Assembly: GCA_947630665.1 (NCBI GenBank)
Contig: CANRID010000008.1
Location: forward strand, 1-64,000
DNA: 64,000 nucleotides
Reading direction: 5' to 3'
Source of the DNA: an uncultured Bacteroidales bacterium
GTDB taxonomy: Bacteria; Bacteroidota; Bacteroidia; Bacteroidales; UBA932
Positions 25,103-33,918 of this stretch are shown here, piece by piece. Positions within the stretch are counted from its first letter, which is position 1; every line of letters starts with the position of its first letter. The notes beneath the pieces are model-generated. The model had not been told where the DNA came from, searched no databases, and was given only the letters and a program-made list of their open reading frames with translations. The position numbers were made by a program, and so were the translations under genes.

Positions 25103-25834
25103 ATGATGGATTGGCGTTCCATATTTGAGAAGAAGGAGACGAAGATCGGTTTATATTCCACTATTATCTTTCATTTGGTATTGATAATCGTGCTTTTGAT
25201 TACTACCATCGGAGGAGTGGTGAGCGAGGAGACCGCTTTCGTCCTGGATTTTACCGGACAGGAACGTTTGGAGGAGGAAATCCGCCGGAATGAAATTAAA
25301 GAGCAGGCAAGCAGGGAGATCGAAGATCTGTTGGCGGGACGGCAGACCGTACAGTATCGCAACGTAGCGGTGGACCGCAATACCCGTAATCTGAAAGACG
25401 ATCGCTTTAAAAATCCGAATCAGGTATATGACGAGGCGCGTGAACTGCAAAAAAAACTGGACGCTTCCCGCCGCGAGGCGCTGGCCGAACAGGGAACAGA
25501 TGAAGTCCCCGGAAATTCCGGAAATGAAAACAAGCAGGAATCGCAGACCTATAAGGGGCCGTCCGTTATTTCATATTCATTAGATGGACGCAAGGCGCTT
25601 TACTTGCCCGTACCGGTATATAAATGTTACGGCGGAGGGGATGTAAGCGTCCAGATTATAGTTAATCGCAAGGGTTATGTAGTGGCGGCAAAGGTGATAG
25701 AAGACGTTTCATCCGCCGATGAGTGTCTGCACCGGTATGCTGTGGAAGCGGCTAAACGCTCCCGTTTCAACGCTTCCGCCTCGGCTCCCGACCGTCAGGC
25801 AGGGGAAATCGTCTATCGTTTTATAGCCCAGTAA
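25103..25834 (+). CDS. tonB: TonB-like energy transducer
   Basis: This 243-residue protein has one N-terminal membrane segment (STIIFHLVLIIVLLITTIGG), a charged and probably coiled periplasmic stretch (residues 55-150), and a C-terminal TonB-like domain. In that domain GDVSVQIIVNRKGYVVAAKV and the closing AGEIVYRFIA follow the TonB pattern. There is no Pro-rich spacer, so assignment to TonB is by architecture and C-terminal fold. It would couple the ExbB/ExbD motor (7 kb upstream) to outer-membrane receptors. The start could be either of two adjacent ATGs. Confidence 0.65.
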   Translation: MMDWRSIFEKKETKIGLYSTIIFHLVLIIVLLITTIGGVVSEETAFVLDFTGQERLEEEIRRNEIKEQASREIEDLLAGRQTVQYRNVAVDRNTRNLKDDRFKNPNQVYDEARELQKKLDASRREALAEQGTDEVPGNSGNENKQESQTYKGPSVISYSLDGRKALYLPVPVYKCYGGGDVSVQIIVNRKGYVVAAKVIEDVSSADECLHRYAVEAAKRSRFNASASAPDRQAGEIVYRFIAQ

Positions 25835-25916
25835 ATTTATTGCGAATGATTCAGGAAATTAAATATATACATCTGAAAAAACAGTCTGATAAATAGAATT
25901 TAATTGAAAATTGATT

Positions 25917-26939
25917 ATGAGTAAACGGGTTTTAATTACCGGCGCGACCGGATATATCGGTTCGCACACGATAGTAGAATTGATAAAGGCCGGATATGAA
26001 GTGACGGGGGTGGATAATTTTTCCAATTCTTCTCCCGCGGTTTTGGAAGGAATTGCAAAAATTGTCGGGAAAGAGATAGATTTTGTGGAGACGGATTGTA
26101 CCGATTATGAAAATTTTGCAAAGGTTTTCGAAAAATATCCGGATATCGGGGCGGCTATTCATTTTGCAGCCAGCAAGGCGGTGGGGGAGAGCGTAGAAAA
26201 GCCCTTGTTGTATTATCGCAATAACTTAGGGTCATTGATAAACCTGATAGAGCTGATGAGAACTAAGGCGGCGGGCGCAAATATCGTTTTTTCTTCTTCC
26301 TGTACGGTTTACGGACAACCCGGGCCCGAACATCTGCCTTTGACCGAGCAGGCTCCCATTCAGCCGGCCCATTCCCCTTACGGTAAAACGAAACAGATGT
26401 GCGAGGATATTCTCAGGGACAGCGTGCATGCCTACGGGAATGTAAACGTGACTTCTTTGAGATATTTCAATCCCATAGGTGCGCATCCGACCGCTCTTAT
26501 CGGGGAATTGCCTAACGGCGTTCCGCAAAATCTGGTCCCTTATATTACCCAAACGGCGGCGGGCATCCGGGAATGCCTGAATGTGTTCGGCGATGACTAT
26601 AATACTCCCGACGGCTCCTGTATCCGGGATTATATTTATGTGTGCGATCTGGCCCGGGCGCATGTGAAGGCCGTGGACCGTCTGTTGGAAAAGGGGGAAC
26701 GATTCGAAGTGTTCAATCTCGGTACGGGCAAAGGGCTGTCCGTACTGGAACTCATCCATGCCTTTATAAAGGCTACGGGACGGGATTTGCCTTATAAAAT
26801 CGTAGGCAGGCGTGCCGGAGATGTGGAACAGGTATGGGCCAATCCTTCCAAAGCCAATGAAATATTGGGATGGAAGGCGGAAACTCCTATAGAGGACGTT
26901 CTCAGATCCGCCTGGAGGTGGCAGCAGAACTGCTGCTGA
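25917..26939 (+). CDS. galE: UDP-glucose 4-epimerase
   Basis: This 340-residue short-chain dehydrogenase-type epimerase has the NAD motif ITGATGYIGSHT, the catalytic serine region FSSSCTVYG, and the YxxxK motif in SPYGKTKQMCEDIL. RYFNPIGAHPTALIGE places it in the GalE group. It interconverts UDP-glucose and UDP-galactose. The ATG at 25917 is preferred over the upstream TTG. It stands alone, convergent with gltX. A self-complementary GCAGCAG-AA-CTGCTGC stretch covers its last codons. Confidence 0.92.
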   Translation: MSKRVLITGATGYIGSHTIVELIKAGYEVTGVDNFSNSSPAVLEGIAKIVGKEIDFVETDCTDYENFAKVFEKYPDIGAAIHFAASKAVGESVEKPLLYYRNNLGSLINLIELMRTKAAGANIVFSSSCTVYGQPGPEHLPLTEQAPIQPAHSPYGKTKQMCEDILRDSVHAYGNVNVTSLRYFNPIGAHPTALIGELPNGVPQNLVPYITQTAAGIRECLNVFGDDYNTPDGSCIRDYIYVCDLARAHVKAVDRLLEKGERFEVFNLGTGKGLSVLELIHAFIKATGRDLPYKIVGRRAGDVEQVWANPSKANEILGWKAETPIEDVLRSAWRWQQNCC

Positions 26940-26956
26940 ACGAATGCTTCCGGGGG

Positions 26957-28612
26957 TTAGACCGGGAGGCTGTGCATGGCGTAGCGGATACGCCTGAGGG
27001 CTTCTTCTTTCCCGATAAAATAAATGATATCGGCGATGCCTAACCCTTTGGACTGGCCGACGAAAAACAGGCGCAGGGTATTCATTACCGTTCCCATTTT
27101 CCATTCGTTCGATTTGATATAATCCGTAAGCGTCTCTTCGATCAGCCGGATGTGTTCCTCCTGGGAGCCTTCCGCTGTCGGGATGCCGGAGATTATTTCA
27201 TACATTTTTTCGATCATTTTTCCGGTTTCCGGATTCCAGAATTTCTTTACATCCGCTTCGTTCCATGAATCCGGAGCGATGAAGAAATAATGGCAGATCT
27301 CCCAAAAATCGGATACGAAATGGGCCCTCTCCTTAATCAGGGCGCATACGGCTTTTATGAAACCGAAAGTCGTTTCCACTTTCGCGCCCTCAGACCGATT
27401 TTCCGGACCGGAGTGCCGGGGAACGGTAAAGGACGGATCGTCCGTAACAACGATTCCTTTTTCTGTGAGCAGGGGAATGAATTGCCGGGCTAACTGTTCG
27501 TCCGTTTGTTTGCGCAGGTATTCCTGATTGAACCATCTGGCTTTCTCCGGATTGAAGCGGGCGCCCGACCGGATGACGCGGTCCAGAGAGAAGGCCTCGA
27601 TGAGTTCTTCCATCGTGAACAACTCCTGTTCGGTACCTGGATTCCACCCTAAAAGAGCCAGCATGTTTACGAAGGCTTCCGGATAATATCCGTCTTCCCG
27701 ATAGCCCCGCGATATTTCCCCTTCGGGATTGGTCCATTGCAGGGGGAATACCGGGAATCCGAGCCGGTCTCCGTCCCTCTTGCTTAATTTGCCCTTTCCG
27801 TCGGGTTTCAGAAGAAGGGAAAGATGCGCGAAACGGGGCCGGGTATCCTCCCATCCGAATGCCTTGTACAGCAGATAATGGAGCGGAAGGGAAGGAAGCC
27901 ATTCCTCTCCCCGGATCACTTCCGTAATTTCCATCAGATGATCGTCCACGATATTGGCTAAATGATAAGTGGGAAGCTCATCGGCAGCTTTCCATAAAAC
28001 CTTGTCGTCCAAGGTGTCGGAGTTTACCTCTATATGCCCGCGGATCAGATCGTCCATTTTTACGGTTTCGTTTTCCGGATTCTTGAACCGGATGGTCCAG
28101 GTGCGGGTGGTCTCTATCAATCTTTTTACCTCCTCCTGCGGCAGGGTGAGGGAATTTTTCAATTCCCGACGGGTGATATGATTGTAAGTGAAAGTGGATT
28201 TGGCCTTTTCCGCTTCCTTGCGCCGGGCTTCCAACTCCTGCGGCGAATCGAAAGCGTAATAGGCGTATCCGTCGCGCACCAATTGCTCCGCATATTGCCG
28301 GTAAATGGGTTTTCGCTGGGATTGCCGGTAGGGAGCGTGGGGATGCCTTTCGGAAGGGGTTTCCACTACATTGCCTAAGGCATCCACCCCTTCATCCGGA
28401 TAAATGCCGCACCAGCGGAGCGAGTCGATGATATATTTTTCCGCTCCCGGCACGAAACGCTGGGAGTCCGTATCCTCGATACGCAAGATGAAGTCGCCGC
28501 CGGCCTTTTTGGCGTACAGATAGTTATATAGGGCGGTCCTTACCCCGCCCATGTGCAGGGGGCCGGTCGGACTGGGAGCGAAACGCACTCTTGTTTTTCT
28601 GTCGGGATTCAT
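26957..28612 (-). CDS. gltX: Glutamyl-tRNA synthetase
   Basis: This 551-residue class I synthetase has the HIGH-like motif FAPSPTGPLHMGG and the KMSKS-like motif GKLSKRDG. It is somewhat longer than common GltX (about 500) because of small inserts, including one near residue 430 (HSGPENRSEGAKV). It charges tRNA-Glu. Whether it is discriminating cannot be read from the sequence. It is downstream of ftsZ on the same strand with an 81-base gap, and may be read from the division cluster. Confidence 0.92.
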   Translation of the reverse strand: MNPDRKTRVRFAPSPTGPLHMGGVRTALYNYLYAKKAGGDFILRIEDTDSQRFVPGAEKYIIDSLRWCGIYPDEGVDALGNVVETPSERHPHAPYRQSQRKPIYRQYAEQLVRDGYAYYAFDSPQELEARRKEAEKAKSTFTYNHITRRELKNSLTLPQEEVKRLIETTRTWTIRFKNPENETVKMDDLIRGHIEVNSDTLDDKVLWKAADELPTYHLANIVDDHLMEITEVIRGEEWLPSLPLHYLLYKAFGWEDTRPRFAHLSLLLKPDGKGKLSKRDGDRLGFPVFPLQWTNPEGEISRGYREDGYYPEAFVNMLALLGWNPGTEQELFTMEELIEAFSLDRVIRSGARFNPEKARWFNQEYLRKQTDEQLARQFIPLLTEKGIVVTDDPSFTVPRHSGPENRSEGAKVETTFGFIKAVCALIKERAHFVSDFWEICHYFFIAPDSWNEADVKKFWNPETGKMIEKMYEIISGIPTAEGSQEEHIRLIEETLTDYIKSNEWKMGTVMNTLRLFFVGQSKGLGIADIIYFIGKEEALRRIRYAMHSLPV

Positions 28613-28693
28613 ATTATTCTGTATTGTTTCTTTACATTCAACTTGAAATGGTTTTTACCGTCTTGTCTAAGCGTTTTTTATCCGGCGTTTTTC

Positions 28694-30205
28694 TTAATCC
28701 TGCGTCCGGTGGAGATAGGAGTTATCCGTATTGAGTTGTTGCTTGCCGTTTATCTCATCTACGCGGCAGGTTTCTCCCGGGGAAACGGCGGCATTGTCCG
28801 CCTGGCGGGGCTGTACTCTTTTTTTCCTGCGCAGATATGCCGGCTGGGTTTCCAAGGCTACGATATTGTCGCCGGGTTCCAAGATCAGGGCGGGTTTGCC
28901 TTCCCGTTTGACATATTTGAGGGCGCCGGAAGCATCTCTTATGAAAGAACCCTCTTCGGGTGCTTGCTCCTGAGACGCTTGTTCCTGTTGGATTTTTTCT
29001 CCGGTGCGGCCGGAAGTCTCTGGAGGGAGCGTGTTGATAACGATGGTCCCCCGTCCCGGATGCTGATAATCGTAGTCGGGAAATTGGTAGGCGGACTGGA
29101 AGGACTGGTAGCCGGCCGGCTGGGAACCATCGGCGGCATTGCTTTGATATACCCCCGGATCATCGCTCTCTGACAGTACGATGCGGTCGCCCGAGTTTTC
29201 ATCTTCCAGATCGATCTGCGGAAGCGAATTCATATTGAATCCGGTGGCTACGATGGTGACGCTGATGGAAGTCCCCACCGTGGGATCGAAGACCACGCCC
29301 CGTTTGAATTTGCTGGCCGAACCGGTATAGTTGTTCACGTATTCCATAATCTGGGATAATTCCACCATGGTCAGCCCCCCGTTTTCTTTGCTGGAAGTGA
29401 TGTTTACCAGAACGTTTTTTGCGGTTTTCAGATCGCAATCGTTCAGCAGGGGAGATTCGAAGGCTCTTTCCACCGCCATGATGGCCCTGTCGGGACCTTC
29501 CGCAGTACCCATACCCATAATCGCCATGCCGCTGTTTCTCATGATCATTCTTACGTCGGCGAAGTCCACGTTGATAAAGCCGGGACGGGTAATGATTTCC
29601 GCAATGCTTTTGACAGCCGTGCTCAATACGGAGTCGGCTTTAGGAAAAGCGTCGAAAATAGTAAGGTCTCCGAATATTTTATACAGTTTCTGATTGTCTA
29701 TGATAAGAAGGCTGTCCACGTGTTTTTCGAATTCCTTGATGCCTTTTATCGCTCTTTTGATAAATTCTTTCCCTTCATCGCGGAAAGGGAGGGTAACCAC
29801 CCCTACGGTCAGTTTTCCTAATCCTTTGGCCACTTCCGCAATGACCGGAGCCGCTCCGGTGCCGGTGCCGCCGCCCATGCCGGCCGTAATGAACACCATT
29901 TCCGTATTGCCTCCTAAAGATTTTTTAATGTCTTCTATGGACTCGGTGGCGGCCTTTCTCCCCTGTTCGGGATCGCAGCCGGCGCCTAATCCGCGCGTAA
30001 GGGCGTTGCCCAACTGTAATTTTTCCGGAACATTGCTGTAACTGAGGGATTGGATATCCGTGTTGCAAATCATGAAGTCCACGTCTTTGATCCCTTGCCG
30101 GAACATTTCGTTGACGGCGTTGCAACCGCCTCCGCCTACTCCAATCACTTTGATGATGGATTGGCTGGTATTCCAGTTGGTAGGTACTAAAAATATATCT
30201 TCCAT
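28694..30205 (-). CDS. ftsZ: Cell division GTPase FtsZ
   Basis: This tubulin-like GTPase of about 503 residues polymerises into the division ring. Marks are IIKVIGVGGGGCNAVNEM at the start, the nucleotide-binding loop GGGTGTGAAPVIAEVA and the GTPase-activating NVDFADVRMIM region. After the core (about 320 residues) comes a long Gln/Pro-rich linker, then a PAYLRRKKR block, which is the phylum's form of the C-terminal binding peptide, and about 45 more residues. The start at 30205 leaves 4 bases after ftsA; an ATG at 30220 overlapping ftsA is also possible. Confidence 0.92.
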   Translation of the reverse strand: MEDIFLVPTNWNTSQSIIKVIGVGGGGCNAVNEMFRQGIKDVDFMICNTDIQSLSYSNVPEKLQLGNALTRGLGAGCDPEQGRKAATESIEDIKKSLGGNTEMVFITAGMGGGTGTGAAPVIAEVAKGLGKLTVGVVTLPFRDEGKEFIKRAIKGIKEFEKHVDSLLIIDNQKLYKIFGDLTIFDAFPKADSVLSTAVKSIAEIITRPGFINVDFADVRMIMRNSGMAIMGMGTAEGPDRAIMAVERAFESPLLNDCDLKTAKNVLVNITSSKENGGLTMVELSQIMEYVNNYTGSASKFKRGVVFDPTVGTSISVTIVATGFNMNSLPQIDLEDENSGDRIVLSESDDPGVYQSNAADGSQPAGYQSFQSAYQFPDYDYQHPGRGTIVINTLPPETSGRTGEKIQQEQASQEQAPEEGSFIRDASGALKYVKREGKPALILEPGDNIVALETQPAYLRRKKRVQPRQADNAAVSPGETCRVDEINGKQQLNTDNSYLHRTQD

Positions 30206-30209
30206 ATCG

Positions 30210-31559
30210 TTAAGCATCATTATCTTGTTTAAACATGTTTTCTGAGTTGAAGGTGTTTATAAGGTTTTTGAAGGAGAACCCCTTTTTTTTCTTTTTTGTT
30301 TCTTCGGGCTGCGGCGCCACCTCCTCGGCTACGGGCGCCTCTTCTGCCGGTTCCTCTTCTTTTTCGGAAGCGTGCTTCAATGGAAGGGTCGATTCGATGG
30401 AAATCCCTTCATTTTCCATTTTCTGGAATCCTTTCAGCACCAACCCTACGGCGGTAGACATTCCCGGCTTGAACACTTCCTCTACCGAGTCGGCCGTAAT
30501 GCTGTTTTCCGGGAATGCCACCCGGGTATCCAGACCGGTAACTAAGTTGGATAACTGGGTGATATTTTGCAGTTGGGCGCTTCCTCCCGTAAGTACGATG
30601 CCTCCTTTGAGCTGGTTTTTATATCCGGATTTCTCTATCTCGTAATCCACCGCTTCGAAAATCTCGGCTACCCGGGCTTCTATGATTCCGGCCAGCACCT
30701 TGAAAGAAATTTCCCGGCTTTCCCGTCCTCCTAAGCCCGGAATGATAATGGTCTTATTGGCGGGAGCATATTCGCTGTAACATGACCCATGCTGGATTTT
30801 AAGTTGTTCCGCATGTTTGGAGGAGATTCCGCAGCCCACCCGGATATCTTCCGTGATGGAATTCCCTCCGAACGGAATTACGGCCGTATGGCGTATGACG
30901 TTATCCTGCACGATCAGCAGATCCGTGGTGCCTCCTCCGATGTCCACCATCACCACGCCCACTTCCATCTCTTCCTCGGAAAGCACTGCCTGCGCGGAAG
31001 CCAAAGGCTCCAGAATCAGTTCGTTGAGTTTCAGACCGGCCCGGGAAATGACATTCTGGCTGAATTGGGCGGAATTGCTTCTGCCGACGAACAGTTTGAA
31101 ATTGGCGCAGATCTGTTTCCCGATCATGCCTACGGGCTCCGTCACACCCATAAAATCATCGATGTTGTAAGACTGGGGTATTACGTGAAGCACTTTTTCT
31201 CCGCTTTGGACGAAAGTGCCGTATTTGTCTTTTGTAATATTGTCTATCTCCTCTTTGGTGATGAGTTCTTCCGGATTTTTCCGGGTGGTTTCACTGGCGC
31301 TGGAGCAGCAGCGGATATTCTGTCCGGCGATTCCCACGAAAACTTCATTTATTTTTTCCCCGATAGCATTTTCCACGTTCCGCACGACCGGAATCATGGA
31401 ATCCAGGACATGTTGGATATTGACAACTTCTCCCCTTAAAACTCCTTTCGAGGGGGCCTGGCTGTACGCTATGATTTTTATCCCGTATATGGTTTTTTCT
31501 CCTACCAGGCAGACTACCTTGGTGGTTCCTAAGTCGATGGCTGCAATTAGGTTTCTCAT
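30210..31559 (-). CDS. ftsA: Cell division protein FtsA
   Basis: This 449-residue actin-like ATPase tethers FtsZ to the membrane. The phosphate loops are AIDLGTTKVVCLVG and VVMVDIGGGTTDLLIV, with adenosine-site motif LTGGSAQLQN. The SHS2-type 1C domain lies in the first half. The C-terminal tail is rich in Glu, then very basic (KKKKKGFSFKNLINTF), a likely amphipathic membrane anchor. The gene lies between ftsQ (149 bases apart) and ftsZ. Confidence 0.92.
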   Translation of the reverse strand: MRNLIAAIDLGTTKVVCLVGEKTIYGIKIIAYSQAPSKGVLRGEVVNIQHVLDSMIPVVRNVENAIGEKINEVFVGIAGQNIRCCSSASETTRKNPEELITKEEIDNITKDKYGTFVQSGEKVLHVIPQSYNIDDFMGVTEPVGMIGKQICANFKLFVGRSNSAQFSQNVISRAGLKLNELILEPLASAQAVLSEEEMEVGVVMVDIGGGTTDLLIVQDNVIRHTAVIPFGGNSITEDIRVGCGISSKHAEQLKIQHGSCYSEYAPANKTIIIPGLGGRESREISFKVLAGIIEARVAEIFEAVDYEIEKSGYKNQLKGGIVLTGGSAQLQNITQLSNLVTGLDTRVAFPENSITADSVEEVFKPGMSTAVGLVLKGFQKMENEGISIESTLPLKHASEKEEEPAEEAPVAEEVAPQPEETKKKKKGFSFKNLINTFNSENMFKQDNDA

Positions 31560-31625
31560 GACTGAAGAGTTTTTTTCACTTTATTTATTATATTTTAATT
31601 TCATTACAATCACGCTGCGCCTCGG

Positions 31626-31723
31626 CATAATCCAAATTTTTATTTGCCTTCTGCTCTCAGCTTGCAGTTTATTTTACAATTCCAATTTTCTTTTCAGTTG
31701 CTTTTTGCTCATGGCTTGCCGTT
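31626..31723. repeat. Imperfect direct duplication at the ftsQ-ftsA junction
   Basis: Two similar blocks follow one another: 31677-31723, overlapping the last codons of ftsQ, and 31626-31669 in the intergenic gap. Read on the minus strand, the first begins AACGGCAAGC and the second AACTGCAAGC. Both continue with GAGCA, then GCAA and TTGGA-like words at matching positions. The repeat is about 45 bases with substitutions and a small gap. It looks like an old tandem duplication of the ftsQ 3' end. Confidence 0.45.
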
Positions 31724-32503
31724 GAGTTTACAAACTATCTGGTTCTTATATTTCAGGTTTACGGTGCCGTATTTGTCCCAGCCCATTTCGGGTACGACGT
31801 CTTTATAAAAAGCGTACAGTTTCCGGAATTTTTCCCGGATGTCGTTCAGGTCGCCGAAAATGATTTTCTGGCTGCCTGTTCTGGGGGACAGGAGGATATC
31901 GCCGTTATTATCTATGTATATCTGCTCGATCTGTGCGCTCCAGAACGGATTGTCTTCCACGAATTTCCCGAATTCCAAAATCTTTTCCACCCAGTTTGTC
32001 TCGTCTTCCAATGCGCGGCCTCTGTGTCCGGAGTTTATTATCAGCGGAATATGGCCCGTAACGACGGGTACGTAGGAGGTAAATGTTTCCACCCACGGGA
32101 AAATATAGGCGGTCTCGTCTATATAAAATCCTCCGTTTTCCGTTTCTATGCGCAGAACGGGCCTGCGTTGGGTTATATCTATCCGCATGTCCCCGGCCCG
32201 GCTCAGGCTGACCTGGGCTTCCCGTATGGCGCTTCGCTGATTGAGCAGTTCCTCTATATTCCGGATATCGATATCCCGGTTTTTCTTCCCGATCATTTCT
32301 CCTGAAAAATCGGTGATGATTTTCTTTACTTCTTCCGCGGTGACGAACCGGTTCCGGGCGCTGTCCAATAATGTAACGGTGATGCTCCTGCATATTTCCT
32401 TGTCCCGGTTTTTACGTTGCAGAATCTCTGCAAAATAAAAATAGGATATCAGCACTCCCAACAGAAGCGTCCATCCGGTATATGTAAGAATCCTGCGGAA
32501 CAT
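31709..32503 (-). CDS. ftsQ: Cell division protein FtsQ (DivIB)
   Basis: This 264-residue protein has one N-terminal membrane segment (YTGWTLLLGVLISYFYFA) and a periplasmic part with a POTRA-like region (about residues 38-105, ISVTLL to ITQRRPVLRI). A C-terminal beta domain follows. It links early and late divisome proteins. Sequence conservation is low, as is usual for FtsQ, so the assignment rests on topology and on its place between murC and ftsA. Confidence 0.8.
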   Translation of the reverse strand: MFRRILTYTGWTLLLGVLISYFYFAEILQRKNRDKEICRSITVTLLDSARNRFVTAEEVKKIITDFSGEMIGKKNRDIDIRNIEELLNQRSAIREAQVSLSRAGDMRIDITQRRPVLRIETENGGFYIDETAYIFPWVETFTSYVPVVTGHIPLIINSGHRGRALEDETNWVEKILEFGKFVEDNPFWSAQIEQIYIDNNGDILLSPRTGSQKIIFGDLNDIREKFRKLYAFYKDVVPEMGWDKYGTVNLKYKNQIVCKLNGKP

Positions 32504-32515
32504 TTTACAATCTCT

Positions 32516-33895
32516 TTATTTTTTATTTATGCGCGTACTTATGCGTATTTCAAGCAGTTCCTCTATCGGTCCCACTAACCGGTCGATATCCCCCGCTCCG
32601 AGAGTAACGAGAATATCCGTTTCTTTATTCTTCAGATAATCCAGCAACTCCTCTTTGGAAATCAATACTTTCTCTTTCAGGGCGACCCGGTCGAATATCA
32701 GCCGTGACGAGACTCCCGGTATGGGTAATTCCCGTGCAGGGTAGATATCCAGCAAGATCAGTTCGTCTAATTTGCCGAGACTTTCGGCGAAATCTTCCGC
32801 AAAATCCCTCGTCCGGGTATAAAGATGCGGCTGGAATATTCCGCAAAGTTTTCTGTCCGGGAAAATATTCCGGATAGAACTTATGGCGGAAGCTATCTCC
32901 CGCGGATGATGGGCATAATCGTCTATATAGGCGATCTGCGGCGTATTGATATGTATGTCGAACCTTCTCTCCACTCCGGCGAACGTGGCGAGCGCTTCCC
33001 GTATTTTCTCTTTGTCGATACCTTGCAGAATAGCGACCGCCGAGGCTGCTACCGCATTCTCCACATTCACCCATCCGGGTATCCCCACCGTACAGTTTTC
33101 GAGGATTCCGTCGGGATAATGCAGATCGAATTTAAAATATCCGCCCTCCTGCAGCTCGATTCCTCCGGCATAAAAATCCGCTTCCTCCCGGAAGGAATAG
33201 GTATATATTTTCGCCTTTACCCGCCCCGTATCTAAAGGCAGCCCTTTTTTCATAATCAGATTTCCCGACGGTTTTATCTGGGAAGCGAACTGGGAGAACG
33301 CGCTGCGCAAAGTCTGGTGATCGTGGTAAATATCCAAATGGTCGGCATCCATGGAGGTAATCACGGCCGCATCCGGATACAGTTGCAGGAACGACCGGTC
33401 GAATTCGTCGGCTTCCGCCACCAATACGGGATTTTTACTTAACAGCAAATTGCTGCGATAGTTTTTGGATATCCCGCCCAGAAATGCGGAACATCCGACA
33501 CCGGAGGCCGTATATATATGCGCCAGCAAAGTGCTGACAGTAGTTTTTCCGTGAGTACCCGCTACCGCCAGACAAGTCTGGTGCATGGCGATTTCTCCCA
33601 AGGCGCGGGAACGTTTTATCAGGGTATAGCCGTTTTCCTTTACATACGCCAGTTCTTTCATATCTTCCGGAACGGCGGGCGTGTATATTACCAACGTGTG
33701 TTCCCTGTCCCGGGGAATGCAGTCCGTATCTTCCGTATAATGTACGGAGGCCCCTTCCTCCTCCAGCGCCCGGGTGATTTTTCCGGGAGTCCGGTCGTAT
33801 CCGCTTACGCGGCATCCTGCATGGAGGTAATAGCGGGCGAGAGCGCTCATCCCTATTCCTCCTATTCCGATAAAGTATATGTTTTTCCAGTTCAT
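32516..33895 (-). CDS. murC: UDP-N-acetylmuramate--L-alanine ligase
   Basis: This 459-residue ligase adds the first amino acid of the peptidoglycan stem. It has the Rossmann start YFIGIGGIGMSALA, ATP loop AGTHGKTTVSTLL, and the DYAHHPREI motif typical of MurC. The ATG at 33895 is chosen; the frame is open farther to 33970, but that would overlap murG and add a poorly conserved leader. It is followed by ftsQ after 12 bases. Confidence 0.94.
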   Translation of the reverse strand: MNWKNIYFIGIGGIGMSALARYYLHAGCRVSGYDRTPGKITRALEEEGASVHYTEDTDCIPRDREHTLVIYTPAVPEDMKELAYVKENGYTLIKRSRALGEIAMHQTCLAVAGTHGKTTVSTLLAHIYTASGVGCSAFLGGISKNYRSNLLLSKNPVLVAEADEFDRSFLQLYPDAAVITSMDADHLDIYHDHQTLRSAFSQFASQIKPSGNLIMKKGLPLDTGRVKAKIYTYSFREEADFYAGGIELQEGGYFKFDLHYPDGILENCTVGIPGWVNVENAVAASAVAILQGIDKEKIREALATFAGVERRFDIHINTPQIAYIDDYAHHPREIASAISSIRNIFPDRKLCGIFQPHLYTRTRDFAEDFAESLGKLDELILLDIYPARELPIPGVSSRLIFDRVALKEKVLISKEELLDYLKNKETDILVTLGAGDIDRLVGPIEELLEIRISTRINKK

Positions 33896-33918
33896 GGCCG
33901 TTTGCTTATCCGTTTTTT

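Noticed and set aside
26921..26936. Palindrome GCAGCAG-AA-CTGCTGC at the galE end, considered as a terminator
   Set aside because: There is no T tract on either strand and it lies inside codons. It may be chance.
26232..27104. 290-codon minus frame across galE and the gltX end
   Set aside because: It overlaps two strongly supported genes and has no recognisable motif.
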